From Leishmania martiniquensis (Eukaryota > Euglenozoa > Kinetoplastea > Trypanosomatida > Trypanosomatidae): a DNA stretch of 64,000 nucleotides. The notes beneath the pieces were generated by a model that saw nothing but the letters and a program-made list of their open reading frames with translations, made no database searches and was not told the origin of the DNA. Shown piece by piece: positions 40,920-51,666 of this stretch (its first letter is position 1; every line of letters starts with the position of its first letter). Both the position numbers and the translations under genes were made by a program. The stretch covers positions 191,001 to 255,000 of the forward strand of contig NC_090146.1 in the NCBI RefSeq assembly GCF_017916325.1, given 5' to 3'.

Positions 40920-42968
40920 ATGTTCCGTACGTCGGTGATGCGCGCTCTCGGGAGGCCGGGTCGGCCCAGTATCACTGCTGGTCCTGTTGACACGGTTCGC
41001 CTTCGAACGGCTGCGCTGCTCCGCCACCCTTCCACGCCGGTGGTGGCCCCTGCCAGCACCGCCACTGCCACGCCAGCGCTGTGGTGTTCACGGCACTCTG
41101 AAAGCACCAGTGCAGATCCGCCAGCAAAGGGCGCTGGAGGGGGAGAGAAGGCGAAAGCGACTGAGGATCTGTGCGCCGAAGCAACTCCGGCCGCTGCCGC
41201 TACTTTCAAGCCTGCCGCCACAGACGATAGAGTGGGGATCGACTACGTCCGCCTCTATGCGCATCACCCGATCGACTACGAGCGCTCCACGTCGCATTCT
41301 CCAAACACGCTGCGGTTTCCCGCCGACACGTCTGACCCAACGTTCCAGGAGAACATGGCGCGCATGGAGGGCCTTGTCCAGCAGCTGCGCGCGCGTGTGC
41401 GGTACGTCCAGGCCGGCGGCGTTGTGTCGGCGGAGGAGGCTGCCAAGGCGGGCGTCTCGGTCTTATCCCTCGAGGCGGACGACCGCACCCGCAAGCTCCA
41501 CCTGAGCCGCGGCAAGATGCTCGCGCGCGAGCGCATTGAGCGACTGATCGACCCCGGCACCCGTTTTCTCGAGCTCTCGCAGCTCGCTGGGTGGGATTTG
41601 TACTGGGATGACAAGAAGAAGGAGTACGAGAGGTGCTACAGCGGCGGTATTGTGACGGGTGTCGGCATTGTGAATGGAGTTCGCTGCATGCTTGTCGCGA
41701 ACGACGCGACGGTCAAGGGCGGGACGTACTACCCCATTACGGTGAAGAAGCATCTGCGCGCGCAGAAGATCGCGGCGCAGAACCACCTGCCTTGCATCTA
41801 TCTCGTGGACAGCGGCGGTGCCAACCTCAGCCGTCAGGACGAGGTCTTCCCTGATGAGCAGCATTTTGGTCATATATTCTTCAACGAGGCAAAAATGTCC
41901 GCGAAGTCCATCTCGCAGATTGCGGTGGTAATGGGTAGCTGCACGGCAGGCGGCGCTTACGTGCCGGCCATGGCGGACGAGAGCATCATTGTGGCCCGCA
42001 ACGGCACTATCTTTCTCGGTGGCCCGCCGCTTGTTTTCGCGGCTACCGGAGAGAAGGTAACGGCGGAGGAGCTTGGTGGCGCTGACGTGCACTGCCGCGT
42101 CAGCGGCGTGGCGGACCACTACGCAACTGACGACTTGCACGCTTTATACCTTGCGCGCCGCGCGGTGGCCAACCTGAACCTGAAGGAGTACAACGAGGAG
42201 AGGAATCCTACGGATGTGAAGCCGGTCCCGCCGCTGTACGACCCGAAGGAGCTGGGCGGCTTTATCCCGGACATGCTCTCAGACGTCGTCAAGAGCTTCG
42301 ACGTGCGGGCTATAGTAGCGCGCATTGTGGACGGTAGCCGCTTCGACGAGTTCAAGGCGCTGTATGGCAGCACGCTTGTGTGCGGCTTCGCAAGCATCGA
42401 GGGAATGCAGATAGGCATCATCGCGAACCACGGCATCCTCTACTCGGAGTCCGCCCTGAAGGGGGCGCACTTCATCGGTCTATGCACGCAACGCAAAGTA
42501 CCGCTGCTCTTCCTCCAGAACATCACTGGCTTTATGGTGGGCAAGAAGTACGAGGCGGGCGGCATCGCTCGCAACGGCGCCCGACTTGTGATGGCCGTAT
42601 CTACAGCGCCGGTGCCCAAGGTCACAGTAATCATTGGCGGCAGCTACGGAGCTGGCAACTACGGCATGTGCGGACGCGCTTTCGAGCCACGCTTCCTTTT
42701 CATGTGGCCGAACGCGCGCATCAGCGTTATGGGCGGAACGCAGGCGGCCACGGTGCTTGCCTTGACGAATCGCAACCTGAAGAATGCCTCCGAGGCCGAG
42801 GTCGTTGCCTTCAAGGATAGAGTCAAGAAGAAGTACGAGCGGGAGGGGTCATGCTACTACAGCACCGCGCGTCTCTGGGACGACGGTGTCATTGCTCCAG
42901 AGGACACACGCGTTGTGGTAGCCGAGGCGCTGCGCGCGACGCGGCTCGCGCCTGTGGAGAAGGGCTAG
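40920..42968 (+). CDS. MCCB: 3-methylcrotonyl-CoA carboxylase beta subunit, mitochondrial
   Basis: The 682-residue protein is a biotin-dependent carboxyltransferase subunit. After an Arg/Ala-rich presequence-like N-terminus, the core begins near residue 130 and shows [56 protein letters not shown] and [20 protein letters not shown] with MGGTQAA. The SGGAxL-RQ-EVFPD segment is typical of MCC beta and separates it from propionyl-CoA carboxylase. With the biotinylated alpha subunit it carboxylates 3-methylcrotonyl-CoA in mitochondrial leucine breakdown. It is about 120 residues longer than human MCCB, mostly at the N-terminus. The start is the first ATG after the predicted acceptor. The alpha subunit is not in this window. 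Confidence 0.95.
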   Translation: MFRTSVMRALGRPGRPSITAGPVDTVRLRTAALLRHPSTPVVAPASTATATPALWCSRHSESTSADPPAKGAGGGEKAKATEDLCAEATPAAAATFKPAATDDRVGIDYVRLYAHHPIDYERSTSHSPNTLRFPADTSDPTFQENMARMEGLVQQLRARVRYVQAGGVVSAEEAAKAGVSVLSLEADDRTRKLHLSRGKMLARERIERLIDPGTRFLELSQLAGWDLYWDDKKKEYERCYSGGIVTGVGIVNGVRCMLVANDATVKGGTYYPITVKKHLRAQKIAAQNHLPCIYLVDSGGANLSRQDEVFPDEQHFGHIFFNEAKMSAKSISQIAVVMGSCTAGGAYVPAMADESIIVARNGTIFLGGPPLVFAATGEKVTAEELGGADVHCRVSGVADHYATDDLHALYLARRAVANLNLKEYNEERNPTDVKPVPPLYDPKELGGFIPDMLSDVVKSFDVRAIVARIVDGSRFDEFKALYGSTLVCGFASIEGMQIGIIANHGILYSESALKGAHFIGLCTQRKVPLLFLQNITGFMVGKKYEAGGIARNGARLVMAVSTAPVPKVTVIIGGSYGAGNYGMCGRAFEPRFLFMWPNARISVMGGTQAATVLALTNRNLKNASEAEVVAFKDRVKKKYEREGSCYYSTARLWDDGVIAPEDTRVVVAEALRATRLAPVEKG

Positions 42969-43830
42969 CAGAGGTTCAGGAGGGGAGGGGGAGCTGTGCG
43001 CGTTTTGAGTGCGAGCGTTTTTGCAGTCGTGTGTGGCGCGCGACCTCGATGGTGTTGCTGTCGGCACTTCTTCCACACTTTCCGTCACTCTCTCTTTCCC
43101 TTGGCGTTCTCAGGCGCCTGCGTGGTCGCGGGGCCGGTGGCGGATTCGCTAATTCTTTTCGGTTCGCGCATCTGTTGTTGGACGGTGGGGCAGCGCGGGG
43201 CAATGGGCGCGGGTGTCGAGTGCCTCGCTCCCTATTCCGTACCTCTGTCCCTCCCTCGATGCTGCCGCGGTGCCGCGCCCGACTTGCGATGCTTGCTATG
43301 GGCGAAGGCCGAGGAAAAGAAAAAAGCCAGAGCCTATCAGAGGAAGTGGAGGACTGAAGTGCGAAAAGCGAGCCATAGAAGCACCTCAAAGGCACAAGCC
43401 CCCCTCCACGACGAGGCACAGAGCTGACCCTGTCTGAGGGCTGCGTGGTCCACGGACCATCATGTTTTCGTGGGTCGTTCCTGTCTCAAGAAGCGCCGCA
43501 CGAACAGCGCTGCTGCTGGCGTGCATGCGCGCTACACCTACAACGAACACCACCCGCACAGGTGGACGGGCCACCATCATTGGCGTCCTCCCTCTTCTCC
43601 GCTTTATTCTCTTCCCGAGGAACGCGCGGGCAGCGCAGGCTTCTCGTTGCATCGCACTGCTCTTCCCCTCTCCTCCCCTCGCCTACCGCTGGTGCGGCTC
43701 CACCCTAAGAAAAGGAAGCAGAGAGAGAGAGAATACAAATATATCCGTAACCGGAGAAGCGCGTGCGGCCGTGCCCACAGATATACACGGCTACGGCCAA
43801 TCCTTTTTGAGTGTCGCCCGACTTGCACCG
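42969..43830. other. spacer between MCC beta and the zinc-knuckle gene
   Basis: Mixed GC-rich and C/T-rich sequence with overlapping short frames on both strands. No gene recognised. Confidence 0.55.
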
Positions 43831-43850
43831 CAACGCTTTTGCTTACGCAG
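43827..43850 (+). promoter_or_regulatory. predicted trans-splice acceptor for the zinc-knuckle gene
   Basis: AACGCTTTTGCTTACGCAG gives an AG at 43849-43850. It would leave a 26 nt leader before the ATG at 43877 and exclude the upstream GTG extension of the same frame. Confidence 0.4.
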
Positions 43851-43876
43851 CCGTACTTCACTGCCTCGGCCGCCTC

Positions 43877-45682
43877 ATGACAGACCTGAGAGGGGTGCCG
43901 GCCAGCAAGGAGATTTCAACTCCAAGCGGCTTCGTGCAATGCCACACGCACAATGTCCGGCGCAAGGCTGAATGCTGCGAGATGAAGCCGATATTGGACG
44001 CTGATATGAAGGTAATCGACTACGTTTGTGTATGCAAGCACCCCTTCACGTGCAAGTCGGGCAGTGATCGGCAGAGCAGCGGCCTAGCATGCGGTGTGAG
44101 TGCTGCGGACGCTCACAGAAACGCTCGAAACGGGGAGGGCAGCAACGCTACGCCGCTCATCATAGACGCCAGCAGCACGAGCATGATGGCTCACTCAGCG
44201 CACCAGCACCATCGCGGGCAGCTGAGCACCACCGGGGCAGCTAGTGCGGAGGCCGGCTTGGGGGCTCTCTTCGCTGTGTCCTTTCACGACGCCTCGCGCA
44301 GCACGCCAGGCCCGAGCGCTTCTGCCACTGCTGCTGGCATCTCACCAAACCTGCTTTCCGACGACGGTGAATGCGAGGGAAAGGGTGACGCGAACGGCAA
44401 GGGCACGAGGGCTAATGCGCTGACAATCACTGACAGCGATGCCGATGACGCAGACTCCTTGTGCAGCGTACCTGTGCTCACCGCCGGAGCTGCCCCAGCC
44501 ACCGCTGCTGCCACGTCCTTCCCGGCTGCTCCACGAGCACGGCCGCGCTACTACGATTCCTTGCAGGGTGCCTGCACCGGCGGCCATGCACCGCCGGTCA
44601 AGGTGTGCTGGAGCTGCGGCATGGGAGGGCATGAGAAACCCTCTTGCCCTAACACGCTGTGCCGCACTTGCCACCAGAAACGCGGCCCGTATGGGACACC
44701 GCACCGATGCACACCTATGGCCACGCCGTCGCCGTTCATTGTGTGCCCGACGCCATCCGACTGGCGTGCGGCGACTCAGAAGACAGTGGCCGCCGCGGGA
44801 GAGCCGAGTGGCATGACAGCCGTGCGCTGTGTGGCGTGCAACGAGTACGGCCACTTCGACTGCTCCACCGTGGTACTGCCCTCCTCGTACGCCCTCGTTG
44901 CCTCGTCGTCTTCTGGCCCTGCCGCGGTGCCGCATACGGTCCTCCCCACCTGCTGCTTCTGTGGAGTCCCTGGGCACACTGTGTTTGACTGCCAGCAGCG
45001 GGAGCAATTCAACCCTGACTACTTTGAGCGGCGCTGCCGACTCGTCGCGGGCGCCATGCGCCGAGAGGGTGGCAATGCCGCAGCTGGTGACTCCTTCAGC
45101 AGCAGCGGCAGTTACGGCGGCCGTGGCCACCCCTCTCAACAACAGCATCAGCCGCGGCCCTGTGGCAGCCCCACCCACGGGGCGCCGTCATCGTCCTACA
45201 CGTTCGCGCGCTATGGCAACAGCCGCGGCGGCGGTGGCATCGGCCAGCGCCGTGAGCGAGACTGCAGCAATGGCCCCGAACAGCGCAGCAGTGGTAACTG
45301 GTACAGCAACAGCCACCGTGAGGGCGGCGTGTACCAAAATGATTCTTACCGTGGCTATGGGGATGGTCAGCGACGGCGCTACGAGTCACCGTCGCTCTCT
45401 TGCGCTGGGGGCGGCTTCTCCTCCACTTCGTCTCCTGCCCTGCACGGACGAGACCGTTTTCCTGGAGGTAATCAGAGGCAACAGGAGGAGCGATTCCGTG
45501 ACAGCTATGGTGACAGCCGCCACGGTCGCGCAGAGGGCGAGCGCGACGGTGGCGAGTCACACTTTCATGGTCAGTCGCCGCATCCTTCGCAGCAGGCACA
45601 GCAACGCTACCGCCATGGACCGTCGCATGGCGGAGGCCATCGTGGGCACAGAGGCTACTGTAGCGATGAAGACTTGTTTTAA
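43877..45682 (+). CDS. CCHC zinc-knuckle protein with Gly/Arg/Ser-rich tail
   Basis: The 601-residue protein has an N-terminal Cys/His cluster (about residues 20-55: CHTHNVRRKAECCEM then YVCVCKHPFTC), a low-complexity Ser/Ala stretch, and three zinc knuckles. CWSCGMGGHEKPSC (C244) and CCFCGVPGHTVFDC (C359) are standard C-x2-C-x4-H-x4-C, and CVACNEYGHFDC (C318) is a shortened C-x2-C-x4-H-x2-C. A Cys-rich CRTCHQKRGPYGTPHRC adjoins the first. The last 230 residues are rich in Gly, Arg, Ser, Gln and Tyr with RGG/SYGG-like pieces, as in RNA-granule proteins. Binding of single-stranded RNA or DNA is likely; the target is unknown. UMSBP and Air/TRAMP-like proteins share the knuckle but not this architecture. 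The frame continues upstream only from a GTG, so the ATG at 43877 is chosen. Confidence 0.85.
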   Translation: MTDLRGVPASKEISTPSGFVQCHTHNVRRKAECCEMKPILDADMKVIDYVCVCKHPFTCKSGSDRQSSGLACGVSAADAHRNARNGEGSNATPLIIDASSTSMMAHSAHQHHRGQLSTTGAASAEAGLGALFAVSFHDASRSTPGPSASATAAGISPNLLSDDGECEGKGDANGKGTRANALTITDSDADDADSLCSVPVLTAGAAPATAAATSFPAAPRARPRYYDSLQGACTGGHAPPVKVCWSCGMGGHEKPSCPNTLCRTCHQKRGPYGTPHRCTPMATPSPFIVCPTPSDWRAATQKTVAAAGEPSGMTAVRCVACNEYGHFDCSTVVLPSSYALVASSSSGPAAVPHTVLPTCCFCGVPGHTVFDCQQREQFNPDYFERRCRLVAGAMRREGGNAAAGDSFSSSGSYGGRGHPSQQQHQPRPCGSPTHGAPSSSYTFARYGNSRGGGGIGQRRERDCSNGPEQRSSGNWYSNSHREGGVYQNDSYRGYGDGQRRRYESPSLSCAGGGFSSTSSPALHGRDRFPGGNQRQQEERFRDSYGDSRHGRAEGERDGGESHFHGQSPHPSQQAQQRYRHGPSHGGGHRGHRGYCSDEDLF

Positions 45683-48600
45683 CACCATTGAGAGCCACAC
45701 GCAAGTGAGGAGCAATGACGAGGTGGCGGAGTTGGGAGGGCGAGGGGCAGTGAGGGGAGAAGCGTGCCCGTGGGCTTAGAGAGTCGCGGGACGTGCATGT
45801 GTGTGAAGCAAGGCGGGCTATGCTGCGTTGTCCCACCCACTCCACCCATGCTCATGCACCTCTTTCTCTGCGGTGGCAGGTCCAAGTGGATGCCGCGCGC
45901 TAAAGTCGGTGATGCGGCATACGTGTTAATGAAATGGGAAGGAAAGACTCTAAGGGACTGCTGACTATGGGAAACTCCCTCTTGCACCTGTACGCACGCG
46001 CACTTCCGTGAGCACCAGACATCGGCACTGGGTGCTCATGCTTTCCCCGGACGTCTTGGTAAAGAAACAAAAAAGAACTGAAAAGGGAGGAGAACCGCCA
46101 GGGCAGGCTGGTGCCGCGCTGCGTGTTGGTGGCCTTCCCTCCGTTCCTTCCTGTTGCCTCTTTCCACGGTGCGCCCGCTGGCCGTGGATAGGTGGCCCAC
46201 CGGCGTTCGATTGCAATGCGACAGTGACCCCCGGCTCGGATGCGAGGGGGTGGTTGAGCGAGGACTCTCCTGCTGGCGAGTCTGGTGTGTGTGTGTGTGT
46301 GGGGCGGACACTGTGAACTGCCATCGCGTGCCCGCGAATCCGCCAGCCCTGCTCCGTGTCGACTTCACCCAGTGTCGTTAGCGTCGCCAGTGTCTCACTC
46401 TCTCTCCCATCCATACAACCCCCCCGCCCTCCCGCCACGGACCACCGTCACTCCACTTGTCGCCGCCCTGCTCCCTTCCTCTCCTCACGCTTCGCGCTTT
46501 TCGCGTGCGCCTCTTGTCGCTGGCCTTACCGGCCACTCTTGGCGACGACGTACCTGCTCAACGTAAACACATGCGCACAGATTATCATACGGTAGACTCT
46601 TTCGTTTCCTCTTCTCACCTGCCCACGAATCTTTCTCCGTCTCTCGCGGTGTGGCTTGTTTCGGTTCATCTATATATATATTTTTTACTGTCTCGTTTTG
46701 TTTACGCTTCATTGACATTTTTTTCTTCCTTTGCGTGGCCGTTTCGTTTTGTGTGACCGGTGCGCGCGCGCTTTTGGAGCTCTTTTCCCCTCCTCACTCC
46801 TCCACTCGGACTCCCTATTCTTCTCGAAGCGTTTCGCACCGTGGTGCTCTCTGTGTATCTGCCTGCCGCTCTCTGGCCGCCCTTCCCCTTTTCTGTCTCG
46901 GCTCATCACCTCCACAGCCGCACAGCAAATCTAAACGAAGGAGCGGATCCCTCCGGGACTCCGTGGGAGAAAGGTGGGAGAGAGGGCATAACGGAAGCAC
47001 CGACGACAGCATACAAACACACACACATATATATATTTATATAGCGTGCACATATACGAGCGCACAAGTGCCACGGCGCAAGGGAAAAGCGGTTCTAATC
47101 AGCACATATCTTTCTCTGCCTTCCTCATTTACCCTCACTCCTTTCGTCCACGAGCCCGCTCCCTCCTCAAAGAGCTGTACGACTGCCGGGACTGCCATCC
47201 CCCCTCCCCTCCCCCTTCGCTAACGTGCCGGGAAGCTGAGTGACGAGAAAGAAGTTCACAGAGTGGGAGGCCTGTGTGCCAGGCGCTTCTCGTTTCCTTT
47301 CGATTTTATATCACTTTTTTTCTCCCCGCCTCTCTCTCTTTGACGGTGGTGTCTCGGTGCTCGGCGTGCGCACCGGTAACGTGCATACATCGGCACATCC
47401 CTTCCCGTCCCCCTTCCCATCTCATCTCCCCCTTTCCTTTCCAAATATTTTTTCGGTTGCCTCTGTCTCGCTGATCATCGGTCTCGAGCCATTTTTTCCC
47501 CTTCCGCTTACTTTGTATGGTGCCTGCGTGCGCGTGTGTATAGGCCAAAGAAAGGTCACTCCCGCGCGTCCTGTTTTCTTCCCCTTTTTGTTGTATGCGC
47601 ATTACCTTACTGCGCTATTCTCATACCACGCAGCAGCACATCCACACGCACCTCCACCGCCTCCCTCCCTCAGCACTTGGACGGTACATCTGAACAAATT
47701 CACCCCCTTTTTTCGCCGTTCTTGTATCCCTTCAGGGTTGATACGCGTGCGTGAGTGGCGTTCAAGTCGGCGCGTGCGCAGCCGCTCCCACTGCAAAGGG
47801 GATCGCTTCGCCTCTTCGGTGGCAGCTGACGTATCCCACCTCGTGTCGCTCTTCCTCACTCTTCCGCGCTTCTCGTTTCGGGCTGCATCGTATCACGCCC
47901 TCTATTTGGTGGCGACGAAAGGGGAAAACGTAGAGTGTGGACGCGGCACACGGGTCAATCAGCACGTCACGTTCTCGCCAGGCTCTCTTCGCCCCTTCAG
48001 TACCGCCTCCTGCACCCTCGCCTCGACCAGGGAGCCGACCCTCTTTCCCCCCGCACCACCCCAAACGGGTGCTTCCCGAGCACCCCCCTACACACACACA
48101 CATACACACACACACACAGCCCGACTTAGGTTGACGGGGCGTACGCCACGAGGGGGTTGAGAAGTAGGCTCCCGCGATACGGCCGACAAGGGATAAGCTT
48201 CTCTGCAGCTGAAGCGAGGGGTTCCTTCAGTGGAAGAGACCGAGAAAGGTCGACGGCCCGGCGCTCTGGAGCGGGACGAAAACGACAACAGCTGCAGCGC
48301 CACAGAGAGGAGGCGATTGCATAGACGCAGAGAGCAGAAAAAGGGAAAGAGCGGTGGTAAGCGCGGACGAACAAAGGAGGAAGAGGGCTTGGCGCTGAGT
48401 ACGCTGCTACACACTTGGGACACACACACACACATACACTGCCTATCCCCTCCTTCCTCTTTTTTCTCTCACGTTCTCCTGCTCACTTACTTTCTCCCGT
48501 CACCCCCTCACCCCCCCATTCCACGTCTGCGTATAAGACTTCCCCTTCCCCCCTTCCCCCGCCTTTCTCTCTCTCGTTGTCTCTCGCCACTCCTTCTGTC

Positions 48601-51560
48601 CTCCTCGTGTCTTTTTTCCATTTTGTGTCGAGTGTGCAGTTGTATATAGTTTATATATTGCTGCTTTTTCTCGCTTCATTCCCACCGTCTGTGCCGGCGC
48701 GTCTGTGTACGGGGAAGAGGATCGCCGTGCTGCTGCGAAATTCCTTTCCGTTTCGTCTTCAAAGCTGGCGTGCATATTGTTCTGCGCTCACCTCTTTTTT
48801 CTCCCTTTTTTTTGGTCTCCGCCATCTGTTTTCTGCACCCCTCCGTGCCACTCAGGTCAGGGTGCGTGGCCGCCGCAGACACGGACGAAAACGCGACGAC
48901 GCACATGCGCATACAGAAACTCCTGATTCCCAAACAAGCCGGCACACAGACACACTTTTTCCGCTCCTGCCACTTTCCTGCTTTGCCCCTCTCACTCTTC
49001 TTAATTTTTTCTTTCATCTTCGCTTGACCTGTATTTTTTTTTTCTCTTCCTACCTTCTTCCATGCCTCTCTTTTCCTCTTGACTCCCTCTCCCTCTCTCC
49101 AAGCTCGAGCTTTGCCTGCCGGTGTAGTGTGTGTCTCTCGCTTTTCCTTTCCCTTTTGGATCTCCCCTATCTTGTCCAGCTTTTTTTTTCCTCGTCGTTG
49201 GCTGCCGCTTTCGTTGTGCTTGTCCATCTCAACGCACCAGACGCCCCTCCCCCTCCCCCCTCCCCTTTCGCATACAACTCTAGAAGAGTGACTTATGGGC
49301 GATTCGCGCAAAAAAGCACACGCAGAGTGAGAAAAAGACACACGTCTGTGACGCACCTGTCCGTCGACTTCCGCCCTTTTCTCTCTTTCCCTTTCATGAA
49401 CGAAACATTTTTTTTTCGTCCTTCGTTTCTCCTCCATCGTTCATCTTGTTCACACTCTCCTCTTCCTTCGCCTCCTCCTACTGCTCCCTCAGCCCCGTTC
49501 TTGCCGCGCTGTCTCTTTAGCTGCTGGTGAGCCTGCGTGCTCTTGTGAACTGCACCGTTAGCCGCATCTACAGTGTTTCGCGAGTGGGTGAGCCGCAGAA
49601 GGCCTTTCCTGACTTGTCCTCTCTTCCGCTCCCCCTTCTCTCCCCAGCGACCAACCTCGTGTACGCCCTCTCTCTCTCACACACACACACGCACACACCC
49701 TTTGAATCTACTCCGATCCGCGACAGTTGCCAGCGTATTTCTTCCCCTTCTTCTTCCTGACATCACCCCTGCACAAGTGCAGCTGCGCTTTGTGTTTTTC
49801 TATTGCTCGCCGCATTTTTCCGTTTGTGTCATTGGGTCGGGATTTGGGAAGGGGAGGGGGGAAAGCAGTGCCGCTGTGAACCCACAGGTGGTGTTGCCGA
49901 AGGGCGAGCGGTGAACGGCAACGGCTTAACTAAAGAAAAGAAAAAGAAGGAGGGGTGGTGCATACGCCAGCAGCTTTCTCCCCGCTCAAATTAAAGCAAC
50001 GGAGAGGCGCACTTGTGACGTGCGCATTCGTGCGATTAGGCTGCGCCCTTTTCCACTCCACAGAGGAGAAACGGCCAGACGGCTTTGACGCGCGAGGCGC
50101 ACTTCAAGAGGGAGAACGAGGCGCATCATACTCCCCCTCTCCCCCCTCCCAGCTCCTTCTGACAAGTTGATTTAGGAAGCGCAGGTGGAAGCATCGGGTA
50201 AGAAAAAAAAGCCAAACCAAGCGCCCACGCACGCAGCACAGATACAGTCAGTGGCGCAATCGTCTCCTCTGACTCTCTTGCATCTCCACGTCTCTTACTG
50301 GGTAGAAAGCTCAAAAGCCGCGTCCTTCTCTCGATATCGTTTGACCCTCCCCCTCCCAACTTCCATTTCAGCGAGGCTCCGTCACGTTGTGCAGTCTGAG
50401 TGCGTACCTGTCGGTGGATCATCATCTCTCTCCCTCTCTCTCTGTCCCTCTTTGCCGTGCCAGAGGTGATTTTCTCTTTGCGCCTTCGCTACTGTGAATC
50501 ATTCCTTTAGACAGAGAGAAAAACGAAGGATTTATCCCTCTCTAGCCGATTTTCTGTAGAGAAGTTGCGTCGCAGTCTTGCGCGTCTTCTCATCGCTCTC
50601 TTTAGCTCTCTGGCAAAGTGGGCTGAAGGGAGGCTCGGCACATCACCGAGCGAGCGAGTGAGAGAGTAAGAGTAAGAGTGAGAGAGAGAGAGAGGGAACA
50701 GGAAGGAGGAGGAGCGAGACGGAGAGAAGAGGAACGAGCCTCCCTGGCATCCAGAGAGTAACAGACGGTACACACGCACACAGGGAGAGTCAGCTGCCGC
50801 CCGACGAGGTGGTGTGGAGAAAAAAACGATATAGAGCACCAGGGAAAGGCGCGGAAGCGTCGAGAAACGAAAAACTGAGTTGGACTCGCTCCACCAAAGG
50901 TAAAGGAGGAGAAAACAAAGGGGGAGAAGAGCGGACAGCAGTCGCACGACATACATATACAAACGCAAACAAGCTTGACTTAGGACATCCCTCCCTCCCT
51001 CCCGTTTCTCCACTGACTCACGCTTGTCCTCACACGTCAAGCCGTAAGAGGGTCCGCTACCATTTTCTTAATCCATTTCAGAAAAAAATCCTGTATGCCT
51101 TTTTGGGCTCATCGAATTCAAATTATTCGTCTTTTCCTTTCTTCCTTTTTTTTTTTGCTTCTCTCTGTGTCACTGTAAACTTTTTTTTGTCTGCCGCTGC
51201 TGCTTTCTGTCGGCGTCCGTGTCGCTGTTGTTTATTATTTGTTTCGAACTTCCCCCATCTCCCTCCCCCCCACTGTCGCTCCGTCTGTTGCTCTCGGTAG
51301 AGGAGCAGACACATTATTCCATATACTGGCGTTTGGTCGTCTTTCCACCTTTTTTTGTTTTTTTTTTCTATTTCGGTTTCCTCTTTTCGAGCGTTGCTCC
51401 GCTTTGTGTTCGCGCCCTTCTGGTTGGAGGGCCTCTCCCTTTTCCTGCCCCGTCTGCACGAACATCACTACCGTGCGTGTGGTCTGTGTGTGTGTGTGTG
51501 CTCTTGTGCCGCTAGTCTCTCTCTCGCTTTCACACGCTTCTTTTTCTTCTCTGGCTGCGC
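45683..51560. other. 5.9 kb gene-free, pyrimidine-rich interval
   Basis: From about 46380 to 51600 the + strand is an almost continuous series of C/T tracts with CA, GT and TA runs, a few A/G-rich blocks (48180-48420, 49840-50000, 50640-50960) and no coding-like frame. The long frames at 47240-48160 and 48415-49530 translate to Phe/Ser/Pro/Leu-rich low complexity and start at alternative or chance codons. Several AG sites could serve as splice acceptors. It probably contains a long 3' UTR of the zinc-knuckle gene and a long 5' region of the next gene. Confidence 0.5.
48089..48118. repeat. imperfect (CA)n microsatellite
   Basis: CTACACACACACACATACACACACACACACAG region; a CA run interrupted once by ATA. 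Confidence 0.85.
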
Positions 51561-51612
51561 TGATTGCGCCTCACCGACTTGATCATCACCCCCCCTCCGC
51601 GCTTGAATAGAG
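51533..51612 (+). promoter_or_regulatory. predicted trans-splice acceptor for the 1166-residue protein gene
   Basis: Long C/T tracts precede GCGCTTGAATAGAG with AG at 51609-51610 and 51611-51612. No ATG lies between these and 51667. Confidence 0.4.
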
Positions 51613-51666
51613 TTCGCCTCTGCTTCTCGCTCCCTTTTTTTCTCTGCTCCTCGCGCACCGCGCACG

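Noticed and set aside
47240..48160. 306-codon + frame
   Set aside because: It translates a chain of pyrimidine tracts into Phe/Ser/Pro/Leu-rich sequence without domains; composition explains its openness.
48415..49530. 371-codon + frame
   Set aside because: Same reason: C/T-rich DNA rarely contains TAA, TAG or TGA on this strand. No conserved motif and no coding-like third positions.
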